Part shown: positions 15,853 to 23,729 of the stretch, in pieces
How the letters are laid out: each line of letters starts with the position of its first letter
Numbering within the stretch: the stretch's first letter is position 1
Source: Chitinispirillales bacterium
Lineage (GTDB): Bacteria; Fibrobacterota; Chitinivibrionia; Chitinivibrionales; Chitinispirillaceae
Assembly (NCBI GenBank): GCA_031286265.1
Contig: JAITUP010000186.1
Coordinates: 1-32,827 of the forward strand
DNA length: 32,827 bases
Direction: 5' to 3'
Program-made: the position numbers and the translations under genes
Notes under the pieces: model-generated
The model's input: only the letters and a program-made list of their open reading frames with translations
Databases searched by the model: none
Told to the model about the DNA's origin: nothing

Positions 15853-16627
15853 TGTCCATCACTTCCTTGGCCAGCGTTAAATAGTTTTCGGCGCCTGCCG
15901 ACATAATATTGTACAAAATAATCGGTTTACCAAACGACGGCGCTTCACTCAGCCTGACGTTCCGCGAAATCACGACATTGAATACCCTGCCGGAAAAACA
16001 AGAGCGCACATCTTCCGCTACCTCTCGCGACAAGCTAAGCCTACCGTCATACATTGTCAATAACGCGCCCTCTATGACTAGTTTGGGGTTGAGGTTTTTT
16101 TGAACTTGCCGTACAGTGTTCAACAGCTCTGCCAGTCCCTCCAGGGCGTAATACTCACATTGAATCGGTATTAATACCGATGTTGCTGCAGTTAACACGT
16201 TTACGGTAACAAGCCCGAGCGATGGCGGCGAGTCTATGATAATATAGTCATATTCATCCGAAATAGCCTGTAGTGCCGAACGGAGCCGATACTCTCGTGC
16301 CATGGTGTTGACCAGCTCAATCTCTGCCCCTGCCAGATCGGGCGTCGCGGGCGCGACATCGAGAAATTTCATGTAATCCACAGTCTGACGGATATCGCGA
16401 ATCTCGACCGGATGGCCATCAACCTCCCTTTCGGTGATAACGTCATACATCGATAGTTCCACACTGCCTTTGTCTATGCCAAGCCCCGTAGTGGCGTTTG
16501 ACTGCGCGTCCATATCGACGATTAGCGTTTTTCGTTCCGCAGCGGCGAGACACGCAGCAAGATTGATGGAGGTCGTAGTTTTTCCTACGCCGCCTTTTTG
16601 GTTACAAACCGCAATAATTTTTGCCAC
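15833..16627 (-). CDS. parA: Chromosome-partitioning ATPase ParA (Soj)
   Basis: The 264-residue protein has the deviant Walker A motif KGGVGKTT near residues 11-18, the A' motif VDMDAQSN, Walker B IIIDSPPSLGLVTVN, and IPIQCEYYALEGLAEL, all diagnostic of ParA/Soj. It provides the ATP-driven nucleoid gradient that moves ParB-parS complexes. I chose GTG at 16627 because the family starts at AKIIAVCNQKGG and AGAGGG lies just upstream; a TTG at 16648 would add seven residues. It overlaps parB downstream and follows rsmG upstream. Confidence 0.98.
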   Translation of the reverse strand: MAKIIAVCNQKGGVGKTTTSINLAACLAAAERKTLIVDMDAQSNATTGLGIDKGSVELSMYDVITEREVDGHPVEIRDIRQTVDYMKFLDVAPATPDLAGAEIELVNTMAREYRLRSALQAISDEYDYIIIDSPPSLGLVTVNVLTAATSVLIPIQCEYYALEGLAELLNTVRQVQKNLNPKLVIEGALLTMYDGRLSLSREVAEDVRSCFSGRVFNVVISRNVRLSEAPSFGKPIILYNIMSAGAENYLTLAKEVMDNEQNTK

Positions 16628-16854
16628 AAAACCCTCTTTGTTTTTCAAACATTTTTATTCTATCAAACATGACCGCCCACAGAATCAACATTCTATCAAC
16701 ATTTGCGTCAATCTACACGAACATCAGCATGTTTTCGTAAAACAGGTTGATTTTTAACGTTTTGTATTATCTCAACACGTTTTTATTTTTGACACGATAC
16801 ACTACAATATACAGTTTTCCACAATCAAAATCAATACCCTTATCACGTTTTTTT
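16628..16854. other. AT-rich parA-rsmG intergenic region with DnaA-box-like words
   Basis: About 225 bases without a gene separate rsmG from parA. They contain TTTTCCACA at 16815-16823 (one mismatch to the TTATCCACA box) and a TATCAACA word at about 16692-16699. A TTGACA at 16789-16794 on the plus strand has no -10 at 17 bases and no gene downstream on that strand. The region presumably holds the parA promoter and might be a secondary DnaA-binding locus, but box density is far lower than at 8600-8917. Confidence 0.3.
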
Positions 16855-17541
16855 CTACAGGATAATCATCGATACCAAACTCAGCCCGTGTATAACGTTT
16901 CCTAGATCGTATTGTGCGATTTCGTTGACTTTCACGCCATCTCTGCTAGGTGTCATAGCTTCTAACTCTGCCGCGAATTGTTTTGTTTTGTACATGTACA
17001 TGTGTCCGTCTTTTGCCAAAAGTGGTTTTGCCTGCTGCGCAAATTTGTGTAATGTTCCCGTCCCGCGGGTAATCACGTAGTCTGCCTTGTGCCCCAGATC
17101 AATGTTTTCCGCTTTGCCGTGGACGATATTCAGATTATCAAACCCTAGCTCCGCTTTTGCCCGTTCCAAAAACGCAAATTTTTTTTGGTTTGGCTCTACC
17201 AACACAAACGAAATATCCGGACGAAATATCCTGACAGGGAAAACCGGAAATCCGCCGCTTGATCCGATATCAAACGTCACTGCCCCTCTCTTGAACCCAA
17301 ACAACAACAGCGGTTGTAGCGAGTCGCAAAAGTGACGCAAAAACAATTGGTCTTCATCCGCCTCCGGCACAAGTCTCGCGCCTTTGTTTTCCTCAAGCAC
17401 GAGGCCGAGGAATGTCAAAATCATATCTCTCTGCTCCGGTTCCGGCGACAGCCCAAGGCGCTCTAGCTCTTTTGACTCGTAGCTCGTTTTTGCACGCTCC
17501 ACAAACAATTTTTTTGGCCTACCTTTTTTACCTTTACCCAT
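16855..17541 (-). CDS. rsmG: 16S rRNA (guanine-527-N7)-methyltransferase RsmG
   Basis: The 228-residue protein has the order expected of RsmG/GidB: RHFCDSLQP, then the SAM-binding loop DIGSSGGFPVFPV, FVLVEPNQKKFAFLE, a VHGKAENI segment, and DYVITRGTGTLHKFA. It methylates G527 of 16S rRNA. The glycine loop reads GSSGGFP instead of the common GSGAGFPG, a mild deviation. An extra basic N-terminus (KGKKGRPKK) precedes the domain. It lies directly after mnmG, separated only by the parS palindrome, in the conserved mnmG-rsmG-parA-parB order. Confidence 0.95.
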   Translation of the reverse strand: MGKGKKGRPKKLFVERAKTSYESKELERLGLSPEPEQRDMILTFLGLVLEENKGARLVPEADEDQLFLRHFCDSLQPLLLFGFKRGAVTFDIGSSGGFPVFPVRIFRPDISFVLVEPNQKKFAFLERAKAELGFDNLNIVHGKAENIDLGHKADYVITRGTGTLHKFAQQAKPLLAKDGHMYMYKTKQFAAELEAMTPSRDGVKVNEIAQYDLGNVIHGLSLVSMIIL

Positions 17542-17570
17542 TTTTTCTCCCGCCCTACGCTGTTTTGATT

Positions 17571-17598
17571 GATTGATGTTTCACGTGAAACATCAATC
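17571..17598. promoter_or_regulatory. parS site 1 inside a 28-bp perfect palindrome
   Basis: TGTTTCACGTGAAACA at 17577-17592 is the exact bacterial parS consensus. Six more bases on each side continue the symmetry (GATTGA and TCAATC), giving a perfect 28-bp palindrome. It lies in the short gap between mnmG and rsmG, about 1.7 kb from parB. It should be the ParB loading site. T-rich sequence follows on the plus strand, so a side effect as a hairpin is possible. Confidence 0.97.
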
Positions 17599-19551
17599 AT
17601 TTTTTACCTGTTTGTTTTTGGCCTTCAACAAAAACATCGCCAAAACTGAAATATCCGCCGGCGTAATGCCGCCAATCCGTGATGCCTGGCCCAGAGTATT
17701 AGGACAAATTCTCCGTAGCTTCTCCTGTGATTCCGTGAGAAGACCAGGCACATTGTAACAAAAATCATCCGGTATCTGCGTTTCCTCAAGCCGGTGTAGC
17801 TTCTCAATTTCTTTGAGTTGCTTTTTTACAAATCCTTTGTATTTGATTTCCGACTCAACACCTAGCGCCAAAAACCTGTCGAACTGTGTGACCAGACACG
17901 AACAGACCGCTGATGTTTGTTGTGCCGATTGTTCGGGAATCAATGTGTCGGTGTTATCGTTATTACCAACACATTGTTCACAACCAACGTTTAGCTCACA
18001 CGCTATCAACAATTCTTTAATCTCAACCTCTGGCCGTCTGAGCAGTTCTCCGGCGATCCCGGGCTGGGAAATCGTCCCAATTCCCATTTTACCATATTGT
18101 TCCGGTGTAACCCTAATCCCGCCGAGCCACTCCTCAGTCCTCTTTTTCTTATCCCAAAATCGTTGCCGTTTATCGTATTGTGTTTGTGTTATTGTCCCCA
18201 AACTACGCGCAATCGGCATCAGCCGTTCGTCGCAGTTGTCTTGCCGCAACAGCAACCGGTGCTCTGCTCGCGACGTAAACATCCTGTATGGCTCGTCCGT
18301 CCCCTTCGTCACCAAATCATCAATCAACACTCCAACGTAAGAGGTGTCCCGCCCCAACACCACCGGTTTCTCCCCGCGTAACGCCAAAACCGCGTTAATC
18401 CCGGCCATGAGTCCCTGGCAGGCGGCTTCTTCGTAACCAGATGTCCCGTTTACCTGTCCGGCGAAAAACAGGCCCGGCACAATCCTAGACTCGAGAGACG
18501 GTTTCAGCTGCAACGGCTGAAAGTAATCGTATTCGATTCCGTATCCGGGCCGTACAATCCGTGCACGCTCAAGCCCCTCCATGCTCGCAACCATTTTTTC
18601 CTGCACGTCGCAGGGAAGACCCGTTGAAAATCCATTCAGATACAACTCGCAGCCGCTACGGGTCTCTGGTTCTAAATATAATACATGTCCGCCACGTTCT
18701 CCAAATCTTACAACTTTATCTTCGATCGATGGACAGTAGCGCGGCCCGGCCGACTGTATTTTTCCGGTGTACTGTAACGATCGATCCATGTTCTGCAATA
18801 TGTGTTGATGTGTTGTAGTATTGGTTTTTACCACCCAACAGACTATTTTATTGTGTAGTTTTCTCCGGGTAAAAAATGAAAACGGCCAAGGGTCGGCATC
18901 CCCGCGCTGCACCGTGAGCCGGGAGTAGTCCACCGATCGTCCGTCGATCCGCGGCGGTGAACTGGTTCTGAGCCGCCCCGAGGTGATACCAAGCGCACAG
19001 ATGCTTTTCGTTAACCCCGATGCTGATGGTTCCCCCATTCGCCCACCCGCAAAAGTATTCAGCCCGATGTGAATAGTGCCGTTGAGAAACGTTCCAGCAG
19101 TCAAAATGACTGCTTTTGTAGCGATTATTTCTCCGCTATCCATAGTAACGGCCAAGATTTTCTCTGTAGAAACGTCTAATTTTGCTGCCATGGCCTGAAA
19201 GATAGTGATATTTTGATGTTTTTTCAGCGCACGACGTGCCAAATCTCGGTAGAGAAGCCGATCAGCCTGTGCTCTTGGTCCCCAAACCGCACTTCCTTTG
19301 CTGGAATTGAGCATCCGAAAATGTATCCCTGCTTGGTCAATCAAATCAGCCATCAACCCGCCCAGCGCCCCAATCTCCCGAACAATGTTGCCCTTTGCCA
19401 CTCCCCCAATGGCCGGATTGCAGGACATCTGGCCGATGAGATCAACATGGCTTGTAACCAGTAACACCTTGGCGCCCATTTTGGCGGCAATGTGAGCGGC
19501 TTCAATTCCGGCATGTCCGGCGCCGATGACTATTATGTCGAATTTTGGCAT
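17593..19551 (-). CDS. mnmG: tRNA uridine-34 carboxymethylaminomethyl-modifying enzyme MnmG (GidA)
   Basis: The 652-residue protein has the FAD-binding motif IIVIGAGHAGIEAA, SCNPAIGGVAKGNIVREI, SSKGSAVWGPRAQADR, YCPSIEDKVVRF, and FFAGQVNGTSGYEEAACQGL, all diagnostic. With MnmE it modifies U34 of several tRNAs. The usual LKTGTPPR motif reads LRTSSPPR here. A cysteine-rich segment at about residues 530-565 (CEQCVGNNDNTD and CSCL) looks like a lineage-specific insertion. No clear ribosome-binding site is seen beyond a TAGG next to the ATG. It is the first gene of the mnmG-rsmG-parA-parB run. Confidence 0.98.
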   Translation of the reverse strand: MPKFDIIVIGAGHAGIEAAHIAAKMGAKVLLVTSHVDLIGQMSCNPAIGGVAKGNIVREIGALGGLMADLIDQAGIHFRMLNSSKGSAVWGPRAQADRLLYRDLARRALKKHQNITIFQAMAAKLDVSTEKILAVTMDSGEIIATKAVILTAGTFLNGTIHIGLNTFAGGRMGEPSASGLTKSICALGITSGRLRTSSPPRIDGRSVDYSRLTVQRGDADPWPFSFFTRRKLHNKIVCWVVKTNTTTHQHILQNMDRSLQYTGKIQSAGPRYCPSIEDKVVRFGERGGHVLYLEPETRSGCELYLNGFSTGLPCDVQEKMVASMEGLERARIVRPGYGIEYDYFQPLQLKPSLESRIVPGLFFAGQVNGTSGYEEAACQGLMAGINAVLALRGEKPVVLGRDTSYVGVLIDDLVTKGTDEPYRMFTSRAEHRLLLRQDNCDERLMPIARSLGTITQTQYDKRQRFWDKKKRTEEWLGGIRVTPEQYGKMGIGTISQPGIAGELLRRPEVEIKELLIACELNVGCEQCVGNNDNTDTLIPEQSAQQTSAVCSCLVTQFDRFLALGVESEIKYKGFVKKQLKEIEKLHRLEETQIPDDFCYNVPGLLTESQEKLRRICPNTLGQASRIGGITPADISVLAMFLLKAKNKQVKND

Positions 19552-19658
19552 CCTACGAAATATAGTTGATGCGCCGGGCCGGGTTTGAGGGATTTATTTT
19601 GATATGGCAAAAACAATGAATGGCGTGATGCCAACGCTGGACAACAGCAACTCTGTTT

Positions 19659-20291
19659 TTAGCCACCTACCCCCAATGTTTCACGTGAAACACAAGCGCC
19701 GCGGTAGATACGTTTGTTGTACCATGCCACAGGATTTTTTTCGATATATTCGGCAATTTCCTGATAATCATTTTCGCTTCGAACAATGCGATTGTGGAAT
19801 GAGCTTCCCCAAACAGGAAACGCATATTGCATGGAAACGGTTTGTTTTAAGCTACTAACAACAGCGCTAACAGTAGGAACGGCAAGCGCTTGCCCATTGT
19901 CGGCAATCTGCCGACAATCATCGATAACTAATATCATATGCAAATGATCTGGCATGATGACGTGTACGTCAATGTATACGTTTGGGTAAATTTGCGAAAT
20001 ATTAATTATCGCGCCTTCAATCTTTCGCCCGACATCAAACAACACTACCTGCGGTAGCCCGGCGTTGCTCGGTGGACGATAGGTCAAACCGCCGTGCTGT
20101 TGTAGAAGCGGCGATCTGTTGTCTGTGGCCGTTGCCGCTTGAGTCGCGGTTGGCCGGTCGATTGCCGGTCCTACGACAGCGCTGAAAATTTCATTGCGAT
20201 TTTTTGCGCATATTGTCACAAAATTCACGCTGTATCGGCCATACCCATGACCCATCAAACGATTAGATCTACGGAACGATAAATTATTCAT
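19659..20291 (-). CDS. REP-associated tyrosine transposase-like protein (RAYT, Y1_Tnp)
   Basis: The 210-residue protein has the RAYT layout: RRSNRLMGHGYGRYSVNFVTI, the HUH motif PDHLHMIL (116-118), then SSFHNRIVRSENDYQEIAEYIEKNPVAWYNK with candidate catalytic tyrosines at 176 and 182. Such single-copy housekeeping-like transposases nick and move GC-rich REP hairpins. Two segments look expanded relative to compact members: residues 39-81, rich in A/T/P, and 124-143, encoded by DNA with a perfect 10-bp hairpin (19896-19918). The C-terminus reads through a perfect parS at 19677-19692. Whether it is active is unknown. Confidence 0.9.
   Translation of the reverse strand: MNNLSFRRSNRLMGHGYGRYSVNFVTICAKNRNEIFSAVVGPAIDRPTATQAATATDNRSPLLQQHGGLTYRPPSNAGLPQVVLFDVGRKIEGAIINISQIYPNVYIDVHVIMPDHLHMILVIDDCRQIADNGQALAVPTVSAVVSSLKQTVSMQYAFPVWGSSFHNRIVRSENDYQEIAEYIEKNPVAWYNKRIYRGACVSRETLGVGG
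19677..19692. promoter_or_regulatory. parS site 2, inside the 3' end of the RAYT gene
   Basis: TGTTTCACGTGAAACA matches the parS consensus exactly. On the minus strand it encodes VSRET near the RAYT C-terminus, seven codons or fewer before the stop. It lies about 2.1 kb from parS site 1 with mnmG between them, forming an origin-proximal ParB loading pair. Overlap of a perfect centromere site with a coding sequence is tolerated because the RAYT C-terminal tail is variable. Confidence 0.95.
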
Positions 20292-20335
20292 AACTTTTTA
20301 CTCCTTGTGACTTTGTAATTAATTAATATTACTAA

Positions 20336-20533
20336 TCAGCGGGTTGCCTTTAGAATGAAAAAACAGCCGCTGACACAGATTAACAAAAGCAAAATTAGCA
20401 CAACGCGAAATGGCACAACGAAATTAGGTACAACGCGAATGATAAAACGCAAGCAAAAAACTAAAATCAAGATCAAGGCAACAAATAACGCGACTAACAT
20501 GAATATAATCAATGCGCCAATATCATGGAACAT
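20336..20533 (-). CDS. Possible small hydrophobic membrane protein
   Basis: A 65-residue frame from ATG 20533 is almost entirely hydrophobic (ALIIFMLVALFVALILILVF, then VVLILLLLICVSGCFFIL), forming two potential membrane segments. Between them RVVPNF-VVPFRVV reflects a 15-base tandem DNA repeat. No ribosome-binding site precedes the ATG, and AT-rich DNA easily produces such frames. It lies upstream of the RAYT gene on the same strand, separated by about 45 bases. I do not recognise it, and it may not be expressed. Confidence 0.3.
   Translation of the reverse strand: MFHDIGALIIFMLVALFVALILILVFCLRFIIRVVPNFVVPFRVVLILLLLICVSGCFFILKATR
20399..20443. repeat. Three imperfect 15-bp tandem repeats
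   Basis: Units of 15 bases at 20399, 20414 and 20429 share the core (C/T)ACAACG(C)GAA. They lie within the doubtful small membrane-protein frame. Being a multiple of three, the repeat keeps that frame open. No function is evident. Confidence 0.6.
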
Positions 20534-20653
20534 TTTTTTATTTTTTTCATGAATCGATCCCAAAAATTGTCACACTGTTTCATTTCGTTTATAGGTTTGT
20601 GGATTTGCTCGCAAAATGTAACAGGTATGTTTACGGAATAAAAAAAAGTTTAT

Positions 20654-20682
20654 TTGACATCCAAAATACCCATTAATTATTT
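20654..20682 (+). promoter_or_regulatory. Possible promoter for the CapA-type gene
   Basis: TTGACA (20654-20659) is followed after 17 bases by TTATTT (20677-20682), a weak -10. TATAGT at 20693 is a better -10 but has no -35 at the right distance. The untranslated leader to the ATG at 20821 would be about 130 bases. I see no riboswitch-like or terminator structure in it. Confidence 0.35.
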
Positions 20683-20820
20683 TTTCTGTGGCTATAGTAT
20701 TAGGTTGGTTTTCCGCAGATTCGGTTTTCATAGATATGCGGAACAAGGTTGTCGCTTTGTATCGCCAATGTTCGTATTAGCAACCATAACAATAATTATA
20801 ACGACAAAAAAGGAAAATTC

Positions 20821-21876
20821 ATGAAAAAAAGCATTGTAAAAAAATTACTCTTGCTCTTGTTTGTAACCACTATTGCATGGGGCAAGGACACTCTTACATT
20901 CGTTGCGGTTGGCGATATTATGCTCGGGCTCAACTGGCCTGAGGACGCTCAGGCACTCCCGCCTCAGGACGGTGCGCTTACGTTTGAGAGCGTGAAGGAA
21001 GTTTTGCGGAGCGCAGACATTACCTTTGGAAATTTGGAAGGTGTGTTCCTCGATTCCGGCGGGGTGCCGAAACAGTGTTCGAACCCGCGCATGTGTTTCA
21101 ACTTCAGAATGCCGGAGAGATATGTCAAGCATCTAGTCGACGCGGGGTTTAATCTTATGTCTGTCGCCAACAACCATACCGGCGACTTCGGCGAACCGGG
21201 GCGTGTAGCCACGGTGAGAGTTTTGAGAGAAGCTGGGTTAGGGTTCGCGGGGCTCTTGAACACGGCCGAATACTATGTCTATGAAAAGGATGGCATCCGT
21301 TATGGATTTGTGGCGTTTGCGCCCAATCGGGGAACAGTGAATTTTCACGACGTACCGAAAGCAAGACAATTGATCTCCGATGTAAAAGCGAAATCGGATA
21401 TAGTGATTGTGAGCATGCATATAGGCACGGAAAGAGGCGACAACGTTTCCCGCATAACCCGCCAAACAGAGATGTTCCTGAGCGAGAACCGCGGTAACCC
21501 CTACGAATTCGCCCGCGTTGCCATTGATGCCGGTGCCGACATGGTGTTCGGTCACGGTCCGCACGTGGCTCGGGCGATTGACCTGTACAAAGGAAAATTC
21601 ATTGCCTACAGCCTCGGAAATTTTGCCACCAATGCCGGCATTAGCATCACCGGTAAACAAGGCTACGCTCCGATTGTGAGGATAAGGACAGACAGACAGG
21701 GCAACTTCATTGACGGCGAAATCATCTCGGCTATCCAGCGTGGTAACAGAGGTGAACGACGGCCGTTTTTGGACCCGACCGGAGTTTGTATAAGGGAAAT
21801 AAAAATGCTGACAGAGTTGGATATTCCCGAAGCGGGGTTCGTTATCGGTAACGATGGAAAAATAACATTGAAATAA
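20821..21876 (+). CDS. CapA-family phosphoesterase-like protein, secreted
   Basis: The 351-residue protein has a signal peptide (MKKSIVKKLLLLLFVTTIAWG) and a CapA/PgsA calcineurin-like fold: FVAVGDIMLG, ITFGNLEGVF, LMSVANNHTGDFGEPG, IVIVSMHIGTE, MVFGHGPHVARAIDLYKGKFIAYSLGNF. These carry the metal-binding D, N and H residues of the superfamily. CapA proteins act in poly-gamma-glutamate or other surface-polymer systems, but no capB/capC partner is visible, so the substrate is open. The ATG at 20821 has AAAGGA seven bases upstream. The protein is expected in the periplasm. It is followed by the S1-like gene, which has its own strong promoter. Confidence 0.88.
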   Translation: MKKSIVKKLLLLLFVTTIAWGKDTLTFVAVGDIMLGLNWPEDAQALPPQDGALTFESVKEVLRSADITFGNLEGVFLDSGGVPKQCSNPRMCFNFRMPERYVKHLVDAGFNLMSVANNHTGDFGEPGRVATVRVLREAGLGFAGLLNTAEYYVYEKDGIRYGFVAFAPNRGTVNFHDVPKARQLISDVKAKSDIVIVSMHIGTERGDNVSRITRQTEMFLSENRGNPYEFARVAIDAGADMVFGHGPHVARAIDLYKGKFIAYSLGNFATNAGISITGKQGYAPIVRIRTDRQGNFIDGEIISAIQRGNRGERRPFLDPTGVCIREIKMLTELDIPEAGFVIGNDGKITLK

Positions 21877-21886
21877 ATGCTTAATC

Positions 21887-21930
21887 GATAACATTTTTGT
21901 TTTGACATTCGGCGCGCCAAATGTTATCTT
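21887..21930 (+). promoter_or_regulatory. Strong promoter of the S1-like gene, framed by an inverted repeat
   Basis: TTGACA (21902-21907), a 17-base spacer and TATCTT (21925-21930) repeat the arrangement of the tRNA promoter at 5246-5274. A perfect 10-bp inverted repeat, GATAACATTT (21887-21896) and AAATGTTATC (21919-21928), flanks the -35 and overlaps the -10. The spacer also contains the palindrome GGCGCGCC (21911-21918). The arms could be an operator for a repressor or form a cruciform; a terminator for the upstream gene is less likely as no U run follows immediately. Confidence 0.7.
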
Positions 21931-21996
21931 TTCATATATTCCGATGTTTTTGTAGGTTACAGGGTTCACTTTTTTGAAGTTGGGAGTGTGCGGGTT

Positions 21997-23712
21997 ATGC
22001 TTGACAAGAAACATGACGGCTTCTTTGACGAAGATACTTCCGAAAACCGTAAGTCCGACGAGCTCATGAAAATGATCGAACTCGGCGGTCACGACAAACA
22101 AATGAAATCTTTCTCGGTAGGAGACAAGGTCTCAGGCACGGTCTCGCGGATTAGCGCAGACAGCTTGTTTGTGGATATCGGTGCGAAGAACGAGGCGGTA
22201 ATGAAAATGTCCGATACCGACGCCGATGTGAAAGCCGGCGACACGGTCAGCGGATTTATTGTGTCGAAATCCGGCGGCGAGACGGTGATCAGCAAGAGTA
22301 TGGCCGCTGCTGTAGGCGGTGTCGATATGCTCAGGGACGCGCTCAATGCGCGCCTGCCGGTGCAGGGTAAGGTCACGGGGGTCAGCAAATCGGGGCTCAC
22401 GGTGAAGATCATGGGACATAGGGCGTTTTGCCCCGTCAGCCAAATAGATGTCAAGTTCACATCGGATGTCAACGAGTATCTCGGAAAGACGCTTGATTTT
22501 GTGATAACCCGCATAACGGAAGGTGGGAAGAATATCGTTGTAAGCCGTGTGCCGCTGTTTGAGGCGAGCCTTGAGGAACAATTCAAAAAATTCGCGGACG
22601 CTGCCGGAAGCGACAAGGTCTTTACCGGAACGATCTCAAAAATTCTCGAATTCGGCCTTTTCGTGGAATTAGGCGGACTTGAGGGGCTTGTCCACATATC
22701 CGAGGTTTCATGGGAACGCGCACAGAATCTGAACGACTCATTTTCGATGGGGCAGACGGTAGAGTTTGTGGTATTAAAGGCGGAGCGCAAAGATTCGTTG
22801 CGCAACTCAAAAATATCCATGTCTATCAAACAAGCGCTTGAAGATCCGTGGAAACGAGTCACGGAACAGGTGAATGTTGGGCAATCAATAGAAGGCAGGG
22901 TCACGCGTCTCGCCGACTTCGGCGCGTTTGTCGAGGTAATGCCGGGCGTTGAGGGGCTCGTCCACATCTCGGAAATGGCTTGGGGACGGCGTGTCTACCA
23001 TCCGTCTGAAATTGTGAAACCCGGACAGACCATCAAGGTAACGGTGCTTGGCATAGATCTCAACAAGCGGTCGATTTCCCTCACCCTGAAAGATGTAGCC
23101 AACGATCCGTGGAGCGGAATTGAGGAAAAACTATCGGTAGGCGCCGATGTAGAGGGTACGGTGGCGAGGAAAGCCAAGTTCGGCTATTTCGTCGACCTCT
23201 TTGAGGGCGTTACGGGTCTGCTCGTATTCTCAAGAATGGCGCCGGATAAAAAAGACTCGCTCAAACCGGGCGACACGGTTACCGTTCAAGTGGAATCCAT
23301 AGATACCGATAGCCGCCGTGTCTCGTTGTCTATGGGGGGGGTGTCAGATTCCGGCAAAGAAACCAGTGACACCAGGGAATATCTGAAAAAGCAGAACGCC
23401 AAATCGGATAAAAAACAATCCTCCGCACCAACCGACACAGAATTCGGCACCGCGCTCATGGCCGCGCTAAAAATGACAAAACCGGAAGATGAAAAACCGT
23501 CCGCCCAGACATCTGCGGCAAAATCGTTGAAACCAGAGCCGGAGGATGAGGAACCGGCGGTAGAAACAAAATCGCCAAAACCGGCAAAAAAGAAATCGAC
23601 CGCCAAAACAGCGGCGTCGGAATCGCCGATGCAACCGGTGGTGTCGGAACTGTCCCCCGCGCCTGTGGCAGCCGACGATGCAAGCGCTGAAACAGCGGCG
23701 CAGGCAGACTAA
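21997..23712 (+). CDS. rpsA: 30S ribosomal protein S1-like protein, five S1 domains
   Basis: The 571-residue protein has five tandem S1 RNA-binding domains in residues ~30-450. The last three are canonical (GLFVELGGLEGLVHISEVSW, GAFVEVMPGVEGLVHISEMAW, GYFVDLFEGVTGLLVFSRM). A ~115-residue low-complexity tail rich in K, P, E and A follows. S1 helps 30S subunits unfold and bind mRNA, which fits the many genes here with weak ribosome-binding sites. The ATG at 21997 has GGGAG ten bases upstream; a GTG at 21988 would overlap that site. The strong promoter at 21902 suits a highly expressed gene. An S1-domain RNA-binding paralogue is the alternative. Confidence 0.93.
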   Translation: MLDKKHDGFFDEDTSENRKSDELMKMIELGGHDKQMKSFSVGDKVSGTVSRISADSLFVDIGAKNEAVMKMSDTDADVKAGDTVSGFIVSKSGGETVISKSMAAAVGGVDMLRDALNARLPVQGKVTGVSKSGLTVKIMGHRAFCPVSQIDVKFTSDVNEYLGKTLDFVITRITEGGKNIVVSRVPLFEASLEEQFKKFADAAGSDKVFTGTISKILEFGLFVELGGLEGLVHISEVSWERAQNLNDSFSMGQTVEFVVLKAERKDSLRNSKISMSIKQALEDPWKRVTEQVNVGQSIEGRVTRLADFGAFVEVMPGVEGLVHISEMAWGRRVYHPSEIVKPGQTIKVTVLGIDLNKRSISLTLKDVANDPWSGIEEKLSVGADVEGTVARKAKFGYFVDLFEGVTGLLVFSRMAPDKKDSLKPGDTVTVQVESIDTDSRRVSLSMGGVSDSGKETSDTREYLKKQNAKSDKKQSSAPTDTEFGTALMAALKMTKPEDEKPSAQTSAAKSLKPEPEDEEPAVETKSPKPAKKKSTAKTAASESPMQPVVSELSPAPVAADDASAETAAQAD

Positions 23713-23729
23713 TAAAAAAGAGGATATCA

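Noticed and set aside
16789-16820. Plus-strand promoter starting at TTGACA
   Set aside because: There is no acceptable -10 at 16-18 bases and no plus-strand gene downstream.
17571-17610. Rho-independent terminator (palindrome followed by T-rich DNA)
   Set aside because: The palindrome centre is an exact parS consensus next to parAB, and no plus-strand gene ends before it.
20355-20552. Basic lysine-rich plus-strand protein
   Set aside because: Composition comes from AT-rich DNA with a tandem repeat; it has no ribosome-binding site and lies antisense to an equally doubtful frame.
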